From: Pedobacter sp. MC2016-14
GTDB taxonomy: Bacteria; Bacteroidota; Bacteroidia; Sphingobacteriales; Sphingobacteriaceae
Assembly (NCBI RefSeq): GCF_020991475.1
Contig: NZ_JAJMPA010000001.1
Span: forward strand, 682,001-746,000
Direction of reading: 5' to 3'
DNA length: 64,000 nucleotides
Positions 61,637 to 64,000 of this stretch are shown one piece after another (positions within the stretch are counted from its first letter, which is position 1; each line of letters starts with the position of its first letter). A program made the translations under genes and the position numbers. The notes below the pieces were generated by a model. That model made no database searches, was not told the DNA's origin, and saw only the letters and a list, made by a program, of their open reading frames with translations.

Positions 61637-62890
61637 TTACTTCAGCTTACTTAGTGCTGCTTTAATTCTTGGCATCATGTCTTTCACATCCTGTAAAGTA
61701 CAAGCGCCAACAGATGCCCTGAACCATGGCATATCTTCATCATTACCGAAAGCAGAAAATGGCACCAATGCGGCTAAGGCTTCTTTGATCAGATAAAAGT
61801 TAACATCTGCGCTATTTTTAAGCACCTGACCTTCGGGAGTAGTTTTACCAATGTAATCTATTTTAATAGTGAGGTAAATGGCGCCCATAGGCTGTACCGC
61901 ATCTACACTAAAACCTTCTTCTTTAAGCGCAATAAAGCCTGTATACAATGCATTTAAGCTATCTTGTATCCGTGATTTAAACTCCGCTAAAAAGCCATCC
62001 AGTACTTCAGTCTGGTTGAAATAATTGGCCATAGCTACCTGCTCGGCCTTAGGCGCCCAGGCACCCATATGTCCCACCAATGCTTTCATGCGGTTGATGA
62101 TATCTGCCGGGCCAAAGCCCCATCCTACACGCACACCAGTAGCAGCAAGACATTTTGAACTACCATCTACAAAGATGGTGTAGTCTCTGATTTCAGGCCT
62201 TAAGCTCACCGGATTTACGTGATCTACTCCAAAGGTAAGTAAGGAATAAATTTGGTCGTACATCAGGTACAGGGGTTTCTCACCTTCAGCACGGGAGTTG
62301 TTTTCTTCCAGCACCGCATCACATATTTCAGCCAATTGATCTGCCGTAAACATGGTTCCCGTCGGGTTTAGGGGAGAACAAAGTGCCAGCAACGTTGCTC
62401 CTTTTAAATGTGGTTTCAACTGTGCGGCCGTAGGCATAAAATTATGTGCTGCATCTGTTTCTACCGCTATAGCCCTGGCAGAAGTCAAATGGCAATAATG
62501 GTTATTGTTCCATGATGGTGCAGGGAAAACTACGGTATCACCCGGATCAATTAAGGCCAGGTAAGTAGCATAAATGAGCGGTCTGGAGCCTCCCGAAACC
62601 AAGATTTCATTGGTGCCATAATCCAGCGCAAATCTTTCTTTAAGCATTGCCGATACCGTTTCACGTAATGGCAAAATACCATCCGCAGGTGGGTAATTGG
62701 TTTGATTATCTTGATAAGCGGCAACAATACCCTCTTTCAGTTCAGCAGGAATTGGGTAAATATTCGAGTCAAAATCACCAATGGTAAGGTTGGCGATTTT
62801 TGCACCCTTACGTTTCATTTCATTTACTTCATTACCGATTTTGATAATTTCTGAGCCAATAAGAGAGCTTGCTAAAGCGGATACTTTCAT
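61637..62890 (-). CDS. Class I/II PLP-dependent aminotransferase
   Basis: An aspartate-aminotransferase-fold enzyme of 417 aa. The PLP Lys is in FVDGSSKCLAATGVRVGWGF. SGGSRPLIYATYLALIDPGD, FPAPSWNNNHYC and SPLNPTGTMF are conserved binding segments. Substrate not determinable; AspC-type or aromatic/alanine types are all possible. It lies 24 bp downstream of argH on the same strand, so an amino-acid biosynthetic role is likely. Confidence 0.88.
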   Translation of the reverse strand: MKVSALASSLIGSEIIKIGNEVNEMKRKGAKIANLTIGDFDSNIYPIPAELKEGIVAAYQDNQTNYPPADGILPLRETVSAMLKERFALDYGTNEILVSGGSRPLIYATYLALIDPGDTVVFPAPSWNNNHYCHLTSARAIAVETDAAHNFMPTAAQLKPHLKGATLLALCSPLNPTGTMFTADQLAEICDAVLEENNSRAEGEKPLYLMYDQIYSLLTFGVDHVNPVSLRPEIRDYTIFVDGSSKCLAATGVRVGWGFGPADIINRMKALVGHMGAWAPKAEQVAMANYFNQTEVLDGFLAEFKSRIQDSLNALYTGFIALKEEGFSVDAVQPMGAIYLTIKIDYIGKTTPEGQVLKNSADVNFYLIKEALAALVPFSAFGNDEDMPWFRASVGACTLQDVKDMMPRIKAALSKLK

Positions 62891-62914
62891 ATTTGTTTTG
62901 TGTTATACGGGTAT

Positions 62915-64000
62915 TTAAGCCAATAAATTTTTAATGGCTGTATTAATTTTTTCAAAGTTGAACTGCTGCAGTACGCCATTCATCATGCCTGTAATTTCCT
63001 GGTTGCACAAGTTGCCTATGCTACCCTCGTGGGTATGATTTACTTTTGTATCGGGTACAAACGTACCTTTCTCTATGCTTTCGCCAACAATTTTATAAGC
63101 CTCTCTAAAAGGAACACCATCAAGCGCAAGGTTATTCACCACCTCTACACTAAATAGATAAGCATATTTAGGGTCTTTTAGAATATCGTCCTTAATGCTG
63201 ATGTTTTGCAGCATATAGGTGGTCATTTCCAAACATTCATTTAAGGAGATGATGGAAGGGAAAAGTGTTTCTTTGAGCAGTTGCAAATCACGGTGATAGC
63301 CAGAAGGGAGGTTAGTGATCATCATCGCAATTTCATTAGGCAAAGCCTGAATTTTATTACATCTGGAACGGATCAGCTCAAATACATCCGGGTTCTTCTT
63401 ATGCGGCATGATAGACGAACCGGTAGTCAGCTCATCAGGAAAACTGATAAAGCCAAAGTTTTGGTTAATGAATAAAGTAACATCCATGGCCATTTTTGCC
63501 AGCGTAGCCGCAATTGAAGACATGGCCTGAGCTAAAATACGCTCTGTTTTGCCCCTGCCCATCTGTGCATAAACCACATTGTAGTTTAAAGTTTCAAAAC
63601 CCAACAGTTCTGTGGTCATTGTTCTGTTTAGCGGGAAGGAAGAACCGTAACCGGCAGCAGAGCCTAATGGATTTTTATTGCATACCTTCCATGCAGCCAG
63701 CATCATTTCCAAATCATCAACCAGGCTTTCCGCATATGCACCAAACCACAATCCAAACGAAGAAGGCATAGCAATTTGCAGGTGGGTATAACCGGGAAGC
63801 AGCTGATGGGCGTGGCTATTGCTCAGCGAAATCAGTTCATTAAATAACACTTCGGTGTTTTTAACCATCTCTTCAATCCGGTACCTGAAAAATAACTTTA
63901 AATCTACCAGCACCTGGTCATTGCGGCTTCGTCCGCTATGGATCTTCTTGCCAGCTTCACCAATGCGTTGGGTCAATAACCACTCTACCTGCGAGTGTAC
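62915..64000 (-). CDS. argH: Argininosuccinate lyase (5' end cut by the window)
   Basis: Splits argininosuccinate into arginine and fumarate, the last step of arginine synthesis. The frame stays open to base 64000, so the first part of the gene is outside and the TTG at 63976 is internal. VHSQVEWLLTQRIGEAGKKI leads into HSGRSRNDQ, the conserved first motif. The signature GSSIMPHKKNPD is intact, as is the C-terminal NLALDGVPFREAYKIVGE. It is upstream of the aminotransferase gene. Confidence 0.96.
   Translation of the reverse strand, partial: VHSQVEWLLTQRIGEAGKKIHSGRSRNDQVLVDLKLFFRYRIEEMVKNTEVLFNELISLSNSHAHQLLPGYTHLQIAMPSSFGLWFGAYAESLVDDLEMMLAAWKVCNKNPLGSAAGYGSSFPLNRTMTTELLGFETLNYNVVYAQMGRGKTERILAQAMSSIAATLAKMAMDVTLFINQNFGFISFPDELTTGSSIMPHKKNPDVFELIRSRCNKIQALPNEIAMMITNLPSGYHRDLQLLKETLFPSIISLNECLEMTTYMLQNISIKDDILKDPKYAYLFSVEVVNNLALDGVPFREAYKIVGESIEKGTFVPDTKVNHTHEGSIGNLCNQEITGMMNGVLQQFNFEKINTAIKNLLA

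Overview
The window looks like chromosomal DNA of a Bacteroidota bacterium of the Sphingobacteriaceae, most like Pedobacter. The signs are AT-rich spacers with few Shine-Dalgarno sites, promoters of the TTTG-N18..20-TAnnTTTG type, a TonB-dependent receptor with a carboxypeptidase-like N-terminal domain, an IPExxxVDY protein upstream of pyk, and Bacteroidota-style AddAB. Both edges cut genes: a SNF2 helicase on the left and argH on the right.

1-10.2 kb is mostly housekeeping: SNF2 helicase, aat, a divergent App1-type phosphatase/diacylglycerol-kinase-like pair, rbfA, hflX and trpE-trpG-trpC. The trp genes follow a short leader peptide with three Trp codons and a terminator, which reads as a ribosome-mediated attenuator. 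10.7-11.2 kb holds two tandem class II tRNA-like RNAs with very long variable arms and the same odd anticodon loop, between their own promoter and terminator. 11.2-22.8 kb has an Lrp/AsnC regulator, tex, pdhB, the addA/addB nuclease-helicase pair, a PIN toxin with its antitoxin, and a periplasmic thioredoxin-like protein.

22.9-30.3 kb is the most unusual part and looks like one regulated system. A TPR histidine kinase and a response regulator sit beside a six-gene operon: a vWA-like lipoprotein, a coiled-coil membrane protein, a TerB-like protein, a YidD-like protein, a DUF4177-like protein and a Cys/His-rich small protein. Nearby are a 47-aa secreted-type peptide with its own terminator, a membrane protein with a Cys/His tail, and a 43-aa Lys/Pro-rich peptide. 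Three promoters here carry the same dyad, TTACGG-N4-CCGTAA, 20-21 bp upstream of the -7 box, so the operon, the membrane protein and the 43-aa peptide probably form one regulon.

30.4-50 kb holds a family 3 glycosidase, an outer-membrane beta-barrel protein, small lipoproteins, a phytate-use locus (beta-propeller phytase, acidic lipoprotein, TonB-dependent receptor, and a TPR-HTH regulator upstream), a GAF-PAS-DHp protein without an ATPase domain, two unrecognised large proteins, a YiaA/YiaB membrane protein and a 1456-aa hybrid sensor kinase. 49.9-64 kb returns to core genes: tRNA-Ser(GGA), pyk, acpP-fabF-rnc, yicC-gmk-nadD, an RsmI-like methyltransferase, a Gln/Arg-repeat secreted protein, prfC, an aminotransferase and argH.
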